Notes under the pieces: generated by a model
Seen by the model: the letters and a program-made list of their open reading frames with translations, nothing else
Told to the model about the DNA's origin: nothing
The model's database searches: none
Position numbers and translations under genes: made by a program
DNA from: Stutzerimonas stutzeri KOS6
GTDB taxonomy: Bacteria > Pseudomonadota > Gammaproteobacteria > Pseudomonadales > Pseudomonadaceae
Assembly: GCF_000307775.2 (NCBI RefSeq)
Contig: NZ_KK020675.1
Coordinates: 623,281 to 687,280, forward strand
DNA: 64,000 nucleotides
Reading direction: 5' to 3'
Shown: positions 26,994-35,608 of the stretch, one piece after another
How positions within the stretch are numbered: the first letter of the stretch is position 1
Layout: each line of letters opens with the position of its first letter

Positions 26994-28682
26994 TCAAGCC
27001 ATGTCGCGCAGCTCGCGACGCAGGATCTTGCCCACCGGGGTCATCGGCAGCGATTCCCGGAATACATAGTGTCTCGGCATCTTGTAGCCGGTGAAATTCT
27101 CCTTGCAATAGGCTTGCAGCTCGGCCTGGGTCAGCGTGGCGTCGCTCGGCACCACGAACAGCTTGACCGCCTCACCGGACTTCTCGTCCGCCACGCCGAT
27201 CGCCGCGCAGCTGGCGACCTTGGGATGCGCCATCACCACGTCTTCGATTTCGTTCGGGTAGACGTTGAAGCCGGAAACGATGATCAGGTCCTTCTTGCGG
27301 TCGACGATACGAACGAACCCATCTTCGTCGATCACCGCGATGTCGCCTGTCTTCAACCAGCCCTCCTCGTCCAGCACCTCAGCCGTGGCCTCGGGCCGCT
27401 GCCAGTATCCCTTCATCACCTGCGGACCTTTTACGCACAGCTCGCCACGCTCGCCGAGCGGCAGCGCATTGCCCTCATCGTCGATGACCTTCACCACGGT
27501 ACCGGGGACCGGAAGCCCTACGGTGCCGAGACGCGAATGCTCACCGTGGGGATTGGCGCAGACGACAGGCGACGTCTCGGTCAGGCCGTAGCCCTCGACG
27601 ACCGTACAGCCGGTCATGCTCTTCCAACGCTCGGCAACCGCCGAAACCAGTGCGGTGCCTCCCGAATTGGTGCCCTTGAGACGGGAGAAATCGATCCTAT
27701 TGAACTGCGGATGCGCCATCAGCGCCACGAACAGCGTGTTGAGGCCGAGGAAGCCGGAAAACTGCCAGCGCTGCAGCTCCTTCACGAAGCCGTCGATGTC
27801 GCGCGGATTGGTGATCAGCACGTTGTGATTGCCGGTGACCATCATGCACATGCAGTTAACCGTGAACGCGTAGATGTGATAGAGCGGCAACGGCGCAATC
27901 ATCACTTCCTGCCCCTCGCGAATCACCGGGTGCCCGTGCTCGTCGAGCTGCTGCATGTTGGCCCGCACCTGCTGCATGTTCGCCACCAGGTTGCCGTGGG
28001 TCAGCATCGCGCCCTTGGCGACGCCGGTGGTGCCGCCGGTGTACTGCAACACGGCGACGTGATCGAGCTCCAGCGCCACAGGCTTGTGATTATGGCGAGT
28101 CCCGTCACGCAGCACTGACTTGAAGGAAACGGCATGGGGCAGGTTGTAATCGGGCACCATCTTCTTCAGGTGCTTGACCGCCGCATTGACCAGCGCACCC
28201 TTCAGCGACGGCAACATGTCACCGATCCGTACTTCGATCAGATGCTCGATTGTCGTATCGGGCAGCACCTCCTCGACGTGATTGCCGAACGTATTGAGGT
28301 AAACCAGCGCCCGCGCGCCGGAATCCTGGAACTGGTGGCGCATTTCCCGCGCGGTGTAGAGCGGGTTGGTATTGACCACGACGAGCCCGGCGCGCAATGC
28401 GCCGAAGACGGCAATGGGGTATTGCAGCAGGTTGGGCATCTGGATCGCAATGCGGTCACCCGGCTGCAGATCGGTGCGGGCCTGGAGCCAGCCGGCGAAG
28501 GCGGCCGAATAACGATCCAGGTCGGAATAGTTGAGCGTGACGCCCATGTTGCTGAACGCCGGTCGGTCCGCGTGGGTCTTGCAGGCGCGCTCGAACACCT
28601 CCACGACAGAGCGATAGGTGTCCAGATCGATATCATTCGGCACGCCCGCAGGGCGTTTGTCATTCCAGAATTCAGGCTGCAT
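26994..28682 (-). CDS. fadD2: Long-chain fatty acid-CoA ligase FadD2
   Basis: A 562-residue paralogue of FadD1 with the same motifs (YTGGTTGVAKGA, GYGLTETSP, DRKKDLIIVSGFNVYP). The ATG at 28682 gives MQPEFWNDKRPAGVPND, which aligns with the FadD1 start; the longer frame is not needed. A 311-base gap with a stem-loop separates it from fadD1, so the two may have separate promoters. It is divergent from phaJ1 over 276 bases, an arrangement that ties fatty-acid activation to (R)-hydroxyacyl-CoA formation. Confidence 0.94.
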   Translation of the reverse strand: MQPEFWNDKRPAGVPNDIDLDTYRSVVEVFERACKTHADRPAFSNMGVTLNYSDLDRYSAAFAGWLQARTDLQPGDRIAIQMPNLLQYPIAVFGALRAGLVVVNTNPLYTAREMRHQFQDSGARALVYLNTFGNHVEEVLPDTTIEHLIEVRIGDMLPSLKGALVNAAVKHLKKMVPDYNLPHAVSFKSVLRDGTRHNHKPVALELDHVAVLQYTGGTTGVAKGAMLTHGNLVANMQQVRANMQQLDEHGHPVIREGQEVMIAPLPLYHIYAFTVNCMCMMVTGNHNVLITNPRDIDGFVKELQRWQFSGFLGLNTLFVALMAHPQFNRIDFSRLKGTNSGGTALVSAVAERWKSMTGCTVVEGYGLTETSPVVCANPHGEHSRLGTVGLPVPGTVVKVIDDEGNALPLGERGELCVKGPQVMKGYWQRPEATAEVLDEEGWLKTGDIAVIDEDGFVRIVDRKKDLIIVSGFNVYPNEIEDVVMAHPKVASCAAIGVADEKSGEAVKLFVVPSDATLTQAELQAYCKENFTGYKMPRHYVFRESLPMTPVGKILRRELRDMA

Positions 28683-28958
28683 TGTTATTGGCCTCGTTAC
28701 CTGAGAGTGTCTGGCCCACGCTAGGGGCTGTCGCGAACTTAGCAGTTCGGTATCACCGCGCAACAGCCCGGGCTGCATAAATCAACGACGTGAATCTTTC
28801 ATCACGGCAATGACTGGCACGGGTCAGGACAAGTGCCGGGCATGGCTCTAGAATGCACCGCCAGCGCGCAAGCAAGCCACCTTGGCGGATCGCGCCCAAC
28901 CTGATTCGATCGGTCGGTCGCAAAATGCAGCGCGCCGCCCCAGCCCTGAGGACAGTCC

Positions 28959-29429
28959 ATGAGCACCATCAGCAATACGCCCTACGCGGAACTGGAAGTC
29001 GGCCAGCAAGCGAGCTTCGAAAAACATGTCGAGGAAAGAGACATCCAGCTGTTCGCCGCCATGTCCGGCGATCGGAACCCGGTCCATCTGGATGCCGAAT
29101 TCGCTGCTGGCACCCTGTTCAAGGAGCGTATCGCCCACGGCATGTTCAGCGGCGCCCTGATCAGCGCTGCCGTGGCTTGCACCATGCCCGGCCCAGGCAC
29201 CATCTACCTCGGGCAGACGATGAAATTCACCCGCCCGGTGAAGATCAACGACAGGCTCACGGTGCGCCTGGAAATTCTCGAGAAGCTGCCGAAGAATCGC
29301 GTACGCATCGCTACCCGCGTATTCAACCAGAACGACGAACTGGTGGTTGACGGCGAAGCGGAAGTGCTCGCACCACGCAAGCAGGAAACCGTCGAACTGA
29401 AGGAACTGCCGCCGATCAGCATCGGCTGA
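28959..29429 (+). CDS. phaJ1: (R)-specific enoyl-CoA hydratase PhaJ1 (MaoC family)
   Basis: A 156-residue hot-dog-fold hydratase that turns trans-2-enoyl-CoA into (R)-3-hydroxyacyl-CoA, linking beta-oxidation to polyhydroxyalkanoate synthesis. The hydratase-2 motif FAAMSGDRNPVHLD is at about 32-45, with catalytic Asp38 and His43. Length and position next to fadD2 match PhaJ1. It is divergent from fadD2 and ends at a clear terminator. MaoC-like dehydratases of other function cannot be wholly excluded. Confidence 0.93.
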   Translation: MSTISNTPYAELEVGQQASFEKHVEERDIQLFAAMSGDRNPVHLDAEFAAGTLFKERIAHGMFSGALISAAVACTMPGPGTIYLGQTMKFTRPVKINDRLTVRLEILEKLPKNRVRIATRVFNQNDELVVDGEAEVLAPRKQETVELKELPPISIG

Positions 29430-29437
29430 CCGTCATA

Positions 29438-29462
29438 ACCCGCGTCGCCAGACGCGGGTTTT
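29438..29462 (+). terminator. Terminator after phaJ1
   Basis: A ten-base-pair stem, aacccgcgtc with gacgcgggtt, loop gcc, followed by TTT-like bases. It begins nine bases after the phaJ1 stop. Confidence 0.8.
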
Positions 29463-29481
29463 CCAGGCATGAAAAAAGAGC

Positions 29482-29507
29482 AAAAAAAAGGCGACCAGGG
29501 GTCGCCT
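29482..29507 (-). terminator. Rho-independent terminator of the phrS/ccoM transcript
   Basis: Eight-base-pair stem aggcgacc with ggtcgcct, loop of three, followed on the minus strand by an uninterrupted T-run. It lies about 34 bases beyond the small reading frame. Confidence 0.88.
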
Positions 29508-29540
29508 AAATGCCTTGCGTGCTCTTTGAACCTGACGAAC

Positions 29541-29651
29541 TCAGCGCTTCTTGTGCGAGTCCCGCCAGATGAAATATCCGAAGCCTCCGAGGAAGGCGAC
29601 CATCAGGCCGACCGTGACCACCCCTGCGAGCACCACATCATCGACAAACAT
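29541..29651 (-). CDS. ccoM: CcoM-like cbb3 cytochrome oxidase accessory subunit
   Basis: A 36-residue single-span membrane protein: short acidic start MFVDD, one helix VVLAGVVTVGLMVAFLGGFG (about 6-25), then YFIWRDSHKKR. It closely resembles, from memory, CcoM, the small stabilising subunit found in the cbb3 oxidase of P. stutzeri ZoBell. The ribosome site GGAGGT is strong. Two Anr-type boxes upstream fit a low-oxygen role. It is too short for many gene callers, and the same transcript corresponds to the PhrS sRNA of P. aeruginosa. Confidence 0.78.
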   Translation of the reverse strand: MFVDDVVLAGVVTVGLMVAFLGGFGYFIWRDSHKKR

Positions 29652-29720
29652 GAGACCTACCTCCGAAACCTGATTCGCTGTTCGATGGGTGCAAGGTAAA
29701 CCTGGAACTGCGGGAAAAAA

Positions 29721-29734
29721 TTGACCCGAGTCAA
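29721..29734 (-). promoter_or_regulatory. Anr/Fnr box, proximal
   Basis: TTGACCCGAGTCAA is a perfect palindrome matching the Fnr/Anr pattern TTGAY-N4-RTCAA. It is 70 bases upstream of the ccoM start. If it works as a class II site, transcription would start near 29686. Confidence 0.8.
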
Positions 29735-29770
29735 TGGCCGCAAGATGCAGACGGCAGGCGCGCAAAACGA

Positions 29771-29784
29771 CTGATCCAGATCAA
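29771..29784 (-). promoter_or_regulatory. Anr/Fnr box, distal
   Basis: On the minus strand TTGATCTGGATCAG, one mismatch from the Fnr/Anr palindrome. It lies 50 bases (centre to centre) upstream of the proximal box, so the promoter appears to have two sites. Confidence 0.65.
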
Positions 29785-29900
29785 GAAAACAGGGGTAACG
29801 GAGGGTAATTCGGCCCGAAGCGGCGCGCAGGAATGCGAACGCTGCAGCAGGCGCAGTCGTTCAATAGCGAATGGATATGAAGGGAGGCCGCAGGAGTCGA

Positions 29901-30062
29901 CTAACGCTTCTTCGAGGGGCGCTTGCTCTTCTTCTTCGGTTTGCCAAGCGGCAGGACATGTTCGAAGGTCTTGCGCATATCCTCGAGTCGCTTGTCGTTG
30001 AGATCATGGATGCGCCGGGCACGCTCGGCGCTGAAGTCGATCAGTTTCTCGTCACTGCTCAT
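29901..30062 (-). CDS. Small basic protein downstream of alkB-like gene
   Basis: A 53-residue protein starting MSSDEKLIDFSAERARRIHD and ending in a very basic tail (GKPKKKSKRPSKKR). Its ATG overlaps the stop codon of the AlkB-like gene (ATGA at 30059-30062), so translation is coupled. The tail suggests nucleic-acid contact, but this is inference. Unknown family. Confidence 0.72.
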   Translation of the reverse strand: MSSDEKLIDFSAERARRIHDLNDKRLEDMRKTFEHVLPLGKPKKKSKRPSKKR

Positions 30063-30691
30063 GAGGTCGTTCTCGGCCGGATCAGGCGAAAGGTCAGGTT
30101 GAGGCGCGGCCGCAGTACCTTGCTGGTACGCGCGATCTGATGCTGCCAATGATGCTGTGTTGCGCCGCCCATGACCAGCAGCGAGCCATGTGCCAACACC
30201 AGCGAGTGGCCGATCCGGCTGCTGCCCTTGCGGTGCAGATCGAAACGTCGCTCGGCGCCCAGGCTGAGCGACGCGACGATAGGGTCAACGCCCAGTTCGG
30301 CTTCGTCGTCGCTATGCCAGCCCATGGCATCACGCCCATCGCGGTACAGGTTGAGCAACACGCCGTTGAAGCGGTACCCGGTGTCGTTCTCCAGGCGTTG
30401 GCGAATCTGGCGCAGCAGCGGCGTCCAGGCCAGTGGTTCGTGCCGCAGGCCGGAATAACGATAATCCGCTTCCGGCTCTCCGTACCAGGCCAGCAACCGC
30501 GGCACCGCGACCTGGCGTCCGTAGATGCGTATTTCGGGTTGCGACCAGGGCGTGGCGTCGGTCAGCTCCTGCAGCCAGGCGTCGGCGGTGTCGCGATCGA
30601 TCCAGCACGCCCGGTAGTCCAGCTGCGCATCCGGCAGATCGATCACAGGCTCGAGACCCAGGGCCGCGGCAAACGTATCAGACCTCGACAT
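30059..30691 (-). CDS. AlkB-like 2-oxoglutarate/Fe(II) dioxygenase
   Basis: A 210-residue dioxygenase of the AlkB family, which repairs alkylated DNA bases or RNA by oxidative demethylation. Iron ligands H126 and D128 (GWHSDDE) and H184 are visible, as are the 2-oxoglutarate-binding arginines in RPRLNLTFR (R196, R202) and the NLYRDGRDAMGWH segment. It overlaps the upstream small gene by 14 bases and the downstream gene by four, forming a three-gene operon. It lies next to rapA as in P. aeruginosa. Confidence 0.93.
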   Translation of the reverse strand: MSRSDTFAAALGLEPVIDLPDAQLDYRACWIDRDTADAWLQELTDATPWSQPEIRIYGRQVAVPRLLAWYGEPEADYRYSGLRHEPLAWTPLLRQIRQRLENDTGYRFNGVLLNLYRDGRDAMGWHSDDEAELGVDPIVASLSLGAERRFDLHRKGSSRIGHSLVLAHGSLLVMGGATQHHWQHQIARTSKVLRPRLNLTFRLIRPRTTS

Positions 30692-30974
30692 CGACCCACA
30701 GCCCCTGGCGGGGCAGCTCTTCAAGGTCCGCCTGATCCTGCTCGTCGGTCTCGCCTGCCGCCAGTTCTTCCGGGGTGTAACCGCGACGCTGTCGGCGCCG
30801 CTGCTGGTCACGCAGCATCTCGGCGCTCTCTTGCGGATGCCGCCGATCAAGGGTCACCGAGCTTTCGCCCGAGCTGGGCTGCACGGGTGCCACCGGCGCG
30901 ATTTCCGGGCGCGGCTTGACCACGTCCTGCTGGGCATTGACCTGGATAACGCCTGTTGGAATAGGTGGCAGCAT
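30678..30974 (-). CDS. Conserved hypothetical protein before alkB-like gene
   Basis: A 98-residue protein beginning MLPPIPTGVIQVNAQQDVV and with a basic run RDQQRRRQRRGYTPEEL in the middle and an acidic end. It looks largely disordered. It is the first gene of the AlkB operon and overlaps that gene by 14 bases. Homologues in Pseudomonas occupy the same place beside rapA, from memory. No function is known. Confidence 0.75.
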   Translation of the reverse strand: MLPPIPTGVIQVNAQQDVVKPRPEIAPVAPVQPSSGESSVTLDRRHPQESAEMLRDQQRRRQRRGYTPEELAAGETDEQDQADLEELPRQGLWVDVEV

Positions 30975-31116
30975 GCTCGTTCCCCTGATGAACGCTTGAT
31001 CGGCCGGGCACCGATCACTTTAGCAGGCCGCTACACTTCGATCGGGCCGGCATCGGTCATCGCTCTCGCCGCGACGTTCCGTTACCATAGCCGGCTTTTT
31101 CACAGCGGGAGGCAGC

Positions 31117-33966
31117 ATGGCGCAGCAGTATCTACCGGGGCAACGCTGGATCAGCGACAGCGAGGCGGAACTCGGCCTCGGAACCATCCTGACCCAGGAT
31201 GGGCGAATGCTCACCGTGCTCTACCCTGCCACCGGCGAAACCCGCCAGTATGCCGCGCGCAGTGCGCCGCTGACCCGCGTGCGCTTCGTTCCAGGCGATG
31301 AAATCACTCACTTCGAAGGCTGGAAGATGACCGTGCGCGAAGTCGATGACGTCGACGGCCTGCTGGTCTATCACGGCCTCACCGCGCAGAACGAAGCCCG
31401 CACCCTGCCGGAAACCCAGCTGTCGAACTTTATCCAGTTCCGCCTGGCCAGCGATCGCCTGTTCGCCGGGCAGATCGATCCACTGGCCTGGTTCAGCCTG
31501 CGCTACCACACCCTGCAGCACCAGAGCGCCCAGTTGCAGTCCTCGCTGTGGGGCTTGGGCGGTGCGCGCGCGCAGCCGATCGCCCATCAGTTGCACATCG
31601 CCAAGGAAGTCGCTGACCGCATCGCCCCCCGCGTGCTGCTGGCCGACGAAGTGGGCCTGGGCAAGACCATCGAGGCCGGCCTGGTCATCCATCGCCAACT
31701 GCTTTCCGGTCGTGCCAGCCGGGTCCTGATCCTGGTACCGGAAAACCTTCAGCACCAGTGGCTGGTGGAAATGCGCCGCCGCTTCAACCTGGAAGTCGCG
31801 CTGTTCGATGCCGAACGCTTCATCGAGAGCGATGCCAGCAACCCGTTCGAAGACACGCAGCTGGCACTGGTGTCGCTGGAGTGGCTCAAGGCGGACGAAC
31901 GAGCCCAGGACGCCGCCTTCGCCGCAGGCTGGGACCTGCTGGTGGTGGACGAGGCGCATCACCTGGTCTGGCACCCGGAGGGCGCGAGCACCGAATACAA
32001 GCTGGTCGAGCAGTTGGCCGAAGTGATTCCCGGCGTATTGCTGCTTACCGCGACCCCGGAACAGCTCGGCCTGGACAGCCACTTCGCCCGTCTGCGCCTG
32101 CTCGATCCCAATCGCTTCCACGACCTCGACGCCTTCCGCGCAGAAAGCTCCAGCTACCAGCCGGTAGCCGAAGCCGTGCAGGAACTGCTCGACGAGGGCC
32201 GCCTGTCGCAACAGGCGCACCAGACCATTCACGCGTTCCTCGGCGCTGAAGGCGAGGCGCTGCTCAGCGCTGCCACCGATGGCGACATCGAAGCCAGCAG
32301 CCGCCTGATTCGTGAGCTGCTGGACCGTCACGGCACCGGCCGCCTGCTGTTCCGCAATACCCGCGCGGCCGTGCAGGGCTTTCCCGAGCGCCAGTTGCAT
32401 CCCTATCCGCTGCCTTGCCCGGCCGAATACCTGGAATTGCCGCTGGGCGAACACGCCGAGCTGTATCCGGAGGTGGCCTTCCAGAGCCAGCAGGACGACG
32501 GCGAAGCGAGCAATCGCTGGTGGCAGTTCGACCCGCGTGTCGAGTGGCTGATCGACACCCTGAAGATGCTGAAGAAATACAAGGTGCTGGTGATTTGCGC
32601 CCACGCCGAGACCGCGCTGGATCTGGAAGACGCCCTGCGCGTGCGTTCCGGCATCCCGGCCACGGTGTTCCACGAAGGCATGAGCATCCTCGAGCGCGAC
32701 CGTGCCGCCGCCTACTTCGCTGACGAGGAGTTCGGCGCGCAGGTGCTGATCTGTTCGGAAATCGGCAGTGAAGGCCGCAACTTCCAGTTCAGCCACCATC
32801 TGGTGCTGTTCGACCTGCCGGCGCATCCGGACCTGCTGGAACAGCGCATCGGCCGCCTCGACCGGATCGGCCAGCAGCACACCATCCAGCTGCACGTGCC
32901 CTACCTGGAAACCAGCCCGCAGGAACGCCTGTTCAAGTGGTACCACCAGGCGCTGAACGCTTTCCTCAATACCTGCCCGACCGGCAACGCGCTGCAGCAT
33001 CGTTTCGGCCCGCGCCTGCTGGCGCAGCTGGAAGAAGGCGACGACGAGGCCTATCAGTTGCTGATCGACGAGGCCCGTGCCGAGCGTGAACGCCTGGAGG
33101 CCGAACTGCACAGCGGCCGCGATCGCCTGCTGGAGCTCAACTCCGGTGGTGGCGAACAGGGCAAGGCACTGGTAGAAGCCATCGAGGAACAGGACGACCA
33201 GTTCGCCCTGCCGATCTACATGGAACAGTTGTTCGACGCCTTCGGCATCGACAGCGAAGACCACTCCGAAAACGCCCTGGTGCTGCGCCCCAGCGAAAAG
33301 ATGCTGGATGCCAGCTTCCCTCTGGGCGACGACGAGGCGGTGACCATCACCTACGACCGCGAGCAGGCGCTGGCCCGCGAGGACATGCAGTTCCTCACTT
33401 GGGAACACCCCATGGTGCAGGGCGGCATGGATCTGGTGCTGTCCGGTTCGATGGGCAACACCGCGGTGGCGCTGATCAAGAACAAGGCGCTCAAGCCGGG
33501 CACCGTGCTGCTCGAACTGCTGTTCGTCAGCGAAGTGGTGGCACCGCGCGCGCTGCAGCTGAGCCGCTTCCTGCCGCCGCTGGCGCTACGCTGCCTGCTC
33601 GACGGCAACGGCAACGACCTGGCCTCGAAGGTGGCCTTCGATACGCTCAATGATCAGCTGGAAAGCGTGCCACGGGCCAGCGCCAACAAGTTCGTCCAGG
33701 CCCAGCGCGACATACTGGCCACGCAGATCGCCGCCGCCGAGGCCAAGATCGCGCCACGCCATGCCACGCGCGTCGCCGAAGCCCAGCGCAAGCTCAAGGC
33801 GGGGCTGGACGAGGAGCTTGCCCGCCTGGTGGCCTTGCAGGCCGTCAACCCCAGCGTGCGCGACAGCGAGATCGTAGCCCTGCGCGAGCAGCGTGAAGAG
33901 GGTCTGGCAGCGCTGGAAAAAGCGGCCTTGCGCCTGGAAGCGATACGAGTGCTGGTCGCCGGCTGA
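31117..33966 (+). CDS. rapA: RNA polymerase-associated ATPase RapA (HepA)
   Basis: A 949-residue Swi2/Snf2 ATPase that binds RNA polymerase and recycles it after termination. Tudor-like N-terminal domains precede Walker A DEVGLGKT (177-184) and a DEAH box (about 279-282, [14 protein letters not shown]). The helicase C-terminal half includes [19 protein letters not shown] and [10 protein letters not shown]. The start at 31117 has GGGAGG upstream. Length fits the family. It is divergent from the AlkB operon and is followed by a triplicated noncoding repeat. Confidence 0.97.
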   Translation: MAQQYLPGQRWISDSEAELGLGTILTQDGRMLTVLYPATGETRQYAARSAPLTRVRFVPGDEITHFEGWKMTVREVDDVDGLLVYHGLTAQNEARTLPETQLSNFIQFRLASDRLFAGQIDPLAWFSLRYHTLQHQSAQLQSSLWGLGGARAQPIAHQLHIAKEVADRIAPRVLLADEVGLGKTIEAGLVIHRQLLSGRASRVLILVPENLQHQWLVEMRRRFNLEVALFDAERFIESDASNPFEDTQLALVSLEWLKADERAQDAAFAAGWDLLVVDEAHHLVWHPEGASTEYKLVEQLAEVIPGVLLLTATPEQLGLDSHFARLRLLDPNRFHDLDAFRAESSSYQPVAEAVQELLDEGRLSQQAHQTIHAFLGAEGEALLSAATDGDIEASSRLIRELLDRHGTGRLLFRNTRAAVQGFPERQLHPYPLPCPAEYLELPLGEHAELYPEVAFQSQQDDGEASNRWWQFDPRVEWLIDTLKMLKKYKVLVICAHAETALDLEDALRVRSGIPATVFHEGMSILERDRAAAYFADEEFGAQVLICSEIGSEGRNFQFSHHLVLFDLPAHPDLLEQRIGRLDRIGQQHTIQLHVPYLETSPQERLFKWYHQALNAFLNTCPTGNALQHRFGPRLLAQLEEGDDEAYQLLIDEARAERERLEAELHSGRDRLLELNSGGGEQGKALVEAIEEQDDQFALPIYMEQLFDAFGIDSEDHSENALVLRPSEKMLDASFPLGDDEAVTITYDREQALAREDMQFLTWEHPMVQGGMDLVLSGSMGNTAVALIKNKALKPGTVLLELLFVSEVVAPRALQLSRFLPPLALRCLLDGNGNDLASKVAFDTLNDQLESVPRASANKFVQAQRDILATQIAAAEAKIAPRHATRVAEAQRKLKAGLDEELARLVALQAVNPSVRDSEIVALREQREEGLAALEKAALRLEAIRVLVAG

Positions 33967-33973
33967 CGTGCAG

Positions 33974-34016
33974 GTTGGTTGGGGCCGCCGGGGTTGAACG
34001 CCTCACCCCAACCAAC
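33974..34016. repeat. Inverted repeat after rapA
   Basis: Arms gttggttgggg (33974-33984) and ccccaaccaac (34006-34016), 11 base pairs with a 21-base loop, beginning eight bases after the rapA stop. The right arm is also the start of the first tandem repeat copy. Possible transcript end, though without a T-run. Confidence 0.6.
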
Positions 34017-34530
34017 TCCCGCTGATACCTGAGACCATCGCCCCGAGGGCGGGCCTCCCACGAAACAGCCAGTGCACACCACACCGGTGAGAGACCAAAC
34101 CAGTGGCAGGCGCGCCCTCGCGGCGATGCAGGCCGCACGCCCGCCCGATGTCCCGGAATCATCGTCCCGGACTGCTGCAGAACTCGCCAGGCGCTTGCGC
34201 GCCCCAGCCCAACCAACTCCGCTGATACCTGAGACCATCGCCCCGAGGGCGGGCCTCCCACAAAACAGCCGGTGCACACCAAACCAGTGGCAGGCGCGCC
34301 CCCGCGGCGATGCAGGCCGCAGGCCCGCCCGATGTCCCGGAATCATCGTCCCGGACTGCTGCAGAACTCGCCAGGCGCTTGCGCGCCCCAGCCCAACCAA
34401 CTCCCGCTGATACCTGAGACCATCGCCCCGTGGGCGGGCCTCCCACGAAACAGCCGGTGCACACTAAACCAGTGAGAGACCAAACCAGTGGCAGGCGCGA
34501 CCCCGCGGCGATGCAGGCCGCAGGCCTGCC
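34008..34530. repeat. Three direct repeat copies of 201, 184 and about 138 bases
   Basis: Copies begin with ccaaccaactcc at 34008, 34209 and 34393. Copy 1 is 201 bases; copy 2 lacks about 17 bases around the gtgagagacca stretch; copy 3 is cut short and diverges near 34526. Copies are otherwise nearly identical and each carries a segment resembling a Pseudomonas REP (gggcgggcctcccac). They fill the 615-base gap between rapA and the convergent CHAD gene. Open frames through it have no ribosome sites and reflect composition only. Confidence 0.88.
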
Positions 34531-34581
34531 AGAAGTTAGAAAACATCGCGCCACACACCGCGTCCAAACAGCGGGTGCCGT

Positions 34582-35490
34582 TCAGCCTCGCTCGGCGCGA
34601 GCGATGCGCCAGTAGGCCTCGATACGCGCCACCAGCGCTTTCGGCGACTCGGCATACAGCCGACGACCGTGGCGCAATGCACGCTGCTGCAATTGCCCGC
34701 GGCGCTGCTCGATACAGCGCTGCAGCCCTTCACGGATTTGTAGCGCACCGAACATATCCGGCTCGCGCTGCATCAGTTGCAGCATCATCGCCAGGTCGTG
34801 GTCGTCGCCCAGGGCATCGGCAACCTGCTTGAGTTGCTCCGCTCGGCTTTCCAGGGCGTCCGGCCAGCAGGGGGACAGCAACAGGCAGTGATACCAGTGA
34901 TCCTTAACCCGTTTGCGCCACTCGTGCAGCAACTCGTCCGAGCCATCCTCTTGCGCACGTGCCAGATCCCGCACACCATCGGTGTAGGTACGCCGCAGCC
35001 CACCGGCCAGCAGCCCAAAGCCCTTGCCTGGCAGTTTCCACTGCTGCAGGTCCTGGGTCAGCGTGCGCAGCTCGTCCAGCACCTGCACAATTTCAGCCTC
35101 GAAGCCGGCATGCACCTCGCCGTCCGGCGCCGCACGTTGCTGCAACCGCCCACGGACCTGCTGCAACGACTCGCTGCCGAACAGCGCCTGGTCAGTCCGC
35201 GCCAACGCGTCCCAGCTTTCCAGCATGGCCGCAGCATCGCGTGACTCGGCCAGACGCCTGCCCATGTCGCGCAGCCGGCGGTTGTCGAGCGTGAAACGCG
35301 TCCCCAAAGGCTCACGCAGCAGGCGCAGCAAGGCGCGCAACTCCTTGAAGCGCTTGCGCGCCTCATGGACGCCCTGCGCCCGTTCGGCCGGCTCGACCCC
35401 GAGCGACTGGATCGCCTTGTCGATGCGTTGCAGAGCGGCCTTGCGCACCTCCTTGGAGGCATTGCGTGCAGGACGTATTCGGTAAGCCAT
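34582..35490 (-). CDS. CHAD domain protein
   Basis: A 302-residue protein made of the CHAD (conserved histidine alpha-helical) domain, rich in His, Arg and Lys pairs (VHEARKRFKELRALLRLLR near 42-60, and HEWRKRVKDHWYHCLLL in the second half). CHAD proteins bind polyphosphate and often associate with polyphosphate granules. The ATG at 35490 gives MAYRIRPARNASKE. It lacks the CYTH catalytic domain often fused to CHAD. It is a stand-alone gene, convergent with rapA. Confidence 0.9.
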   Translation of the reverse strand: MAYRIRPARNASKEVRKAALQRIDKAIQSLGVEPAERAQGVHEARKRFKELRALLRLLREPLGTRFTLDNRRLRDMGRRLAESRDAAAMLESWDALARTDQALFGSESLQQVRGRLQQRAAPDGEVHAGFEAEIVQVLDELRTLTQDLQQWKLPGKGFGLLAGGLRRTYTDGVRDLARAQEDGSDELLHEWRKRVKDHWYHCLLLSPCWPDALESRAEQLKQVADALGDDHDLAMMLQLMQREPDMFGALQIREGLQRCIEQRRGQLQQRALRHGRRLYAESPKALVARIEAYWRIARAERG

Positions 35491-35608
35491 GATGGGTCTC
35501 CTCCCTAAGGATGGTCCGCTGAAGCAGCTGTACTGGGACCCGCATGCCGAGCCAGCGTTGGCCCAAAAAGGCAAAATTATGTGTCAGCGAGTGACGGCGA
35601 GGCCCCGT

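Larger units (their letters stand above)
29482..29686 (-). ncRNA. phrS: PhrS-like small RNA, also the ccoM messenger
   Basis: Predicted transcript of about 205 bases. Its 5-prime end is placed 41-42 bases from the centre of an Anr-type box (29721-29734). Its 3-prime end is a strong terminator: stem aggcgacc/ggtcgcct (29489-29507) followed on this strand by at least seven T. From established knowledge, PhrS of P. aeruginosa is an Anr-activated sRNA of about 212 bases that contains a 37-codon frame, and lies near phaJ1, an alkB-like gene and rapA, exactly as here. Assignment rests on synteny, size, regulation and the small frame; the pqsR-pairing site was not verified. Confidence 0.72.

Noticed and set aside
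31132..33408. A 758-codon open frame on the minus strand opposite rapA
   Set aside because: Antisense shadow of rapA; repetitive Gln/Val/Leu composition and no recognisable domain.
34008..34530. Possible CRISPR array
   Set aside because: Units are about 184-201 bases with no short repeat and unique spacer pattern, only three copies, and no cas genes nearby.
33654..34567. Long open frames through the triplicated repeat
   Set aside because: They exist in several frames at once, follow the repeat period and have no ribosome sites; they reflect composition.
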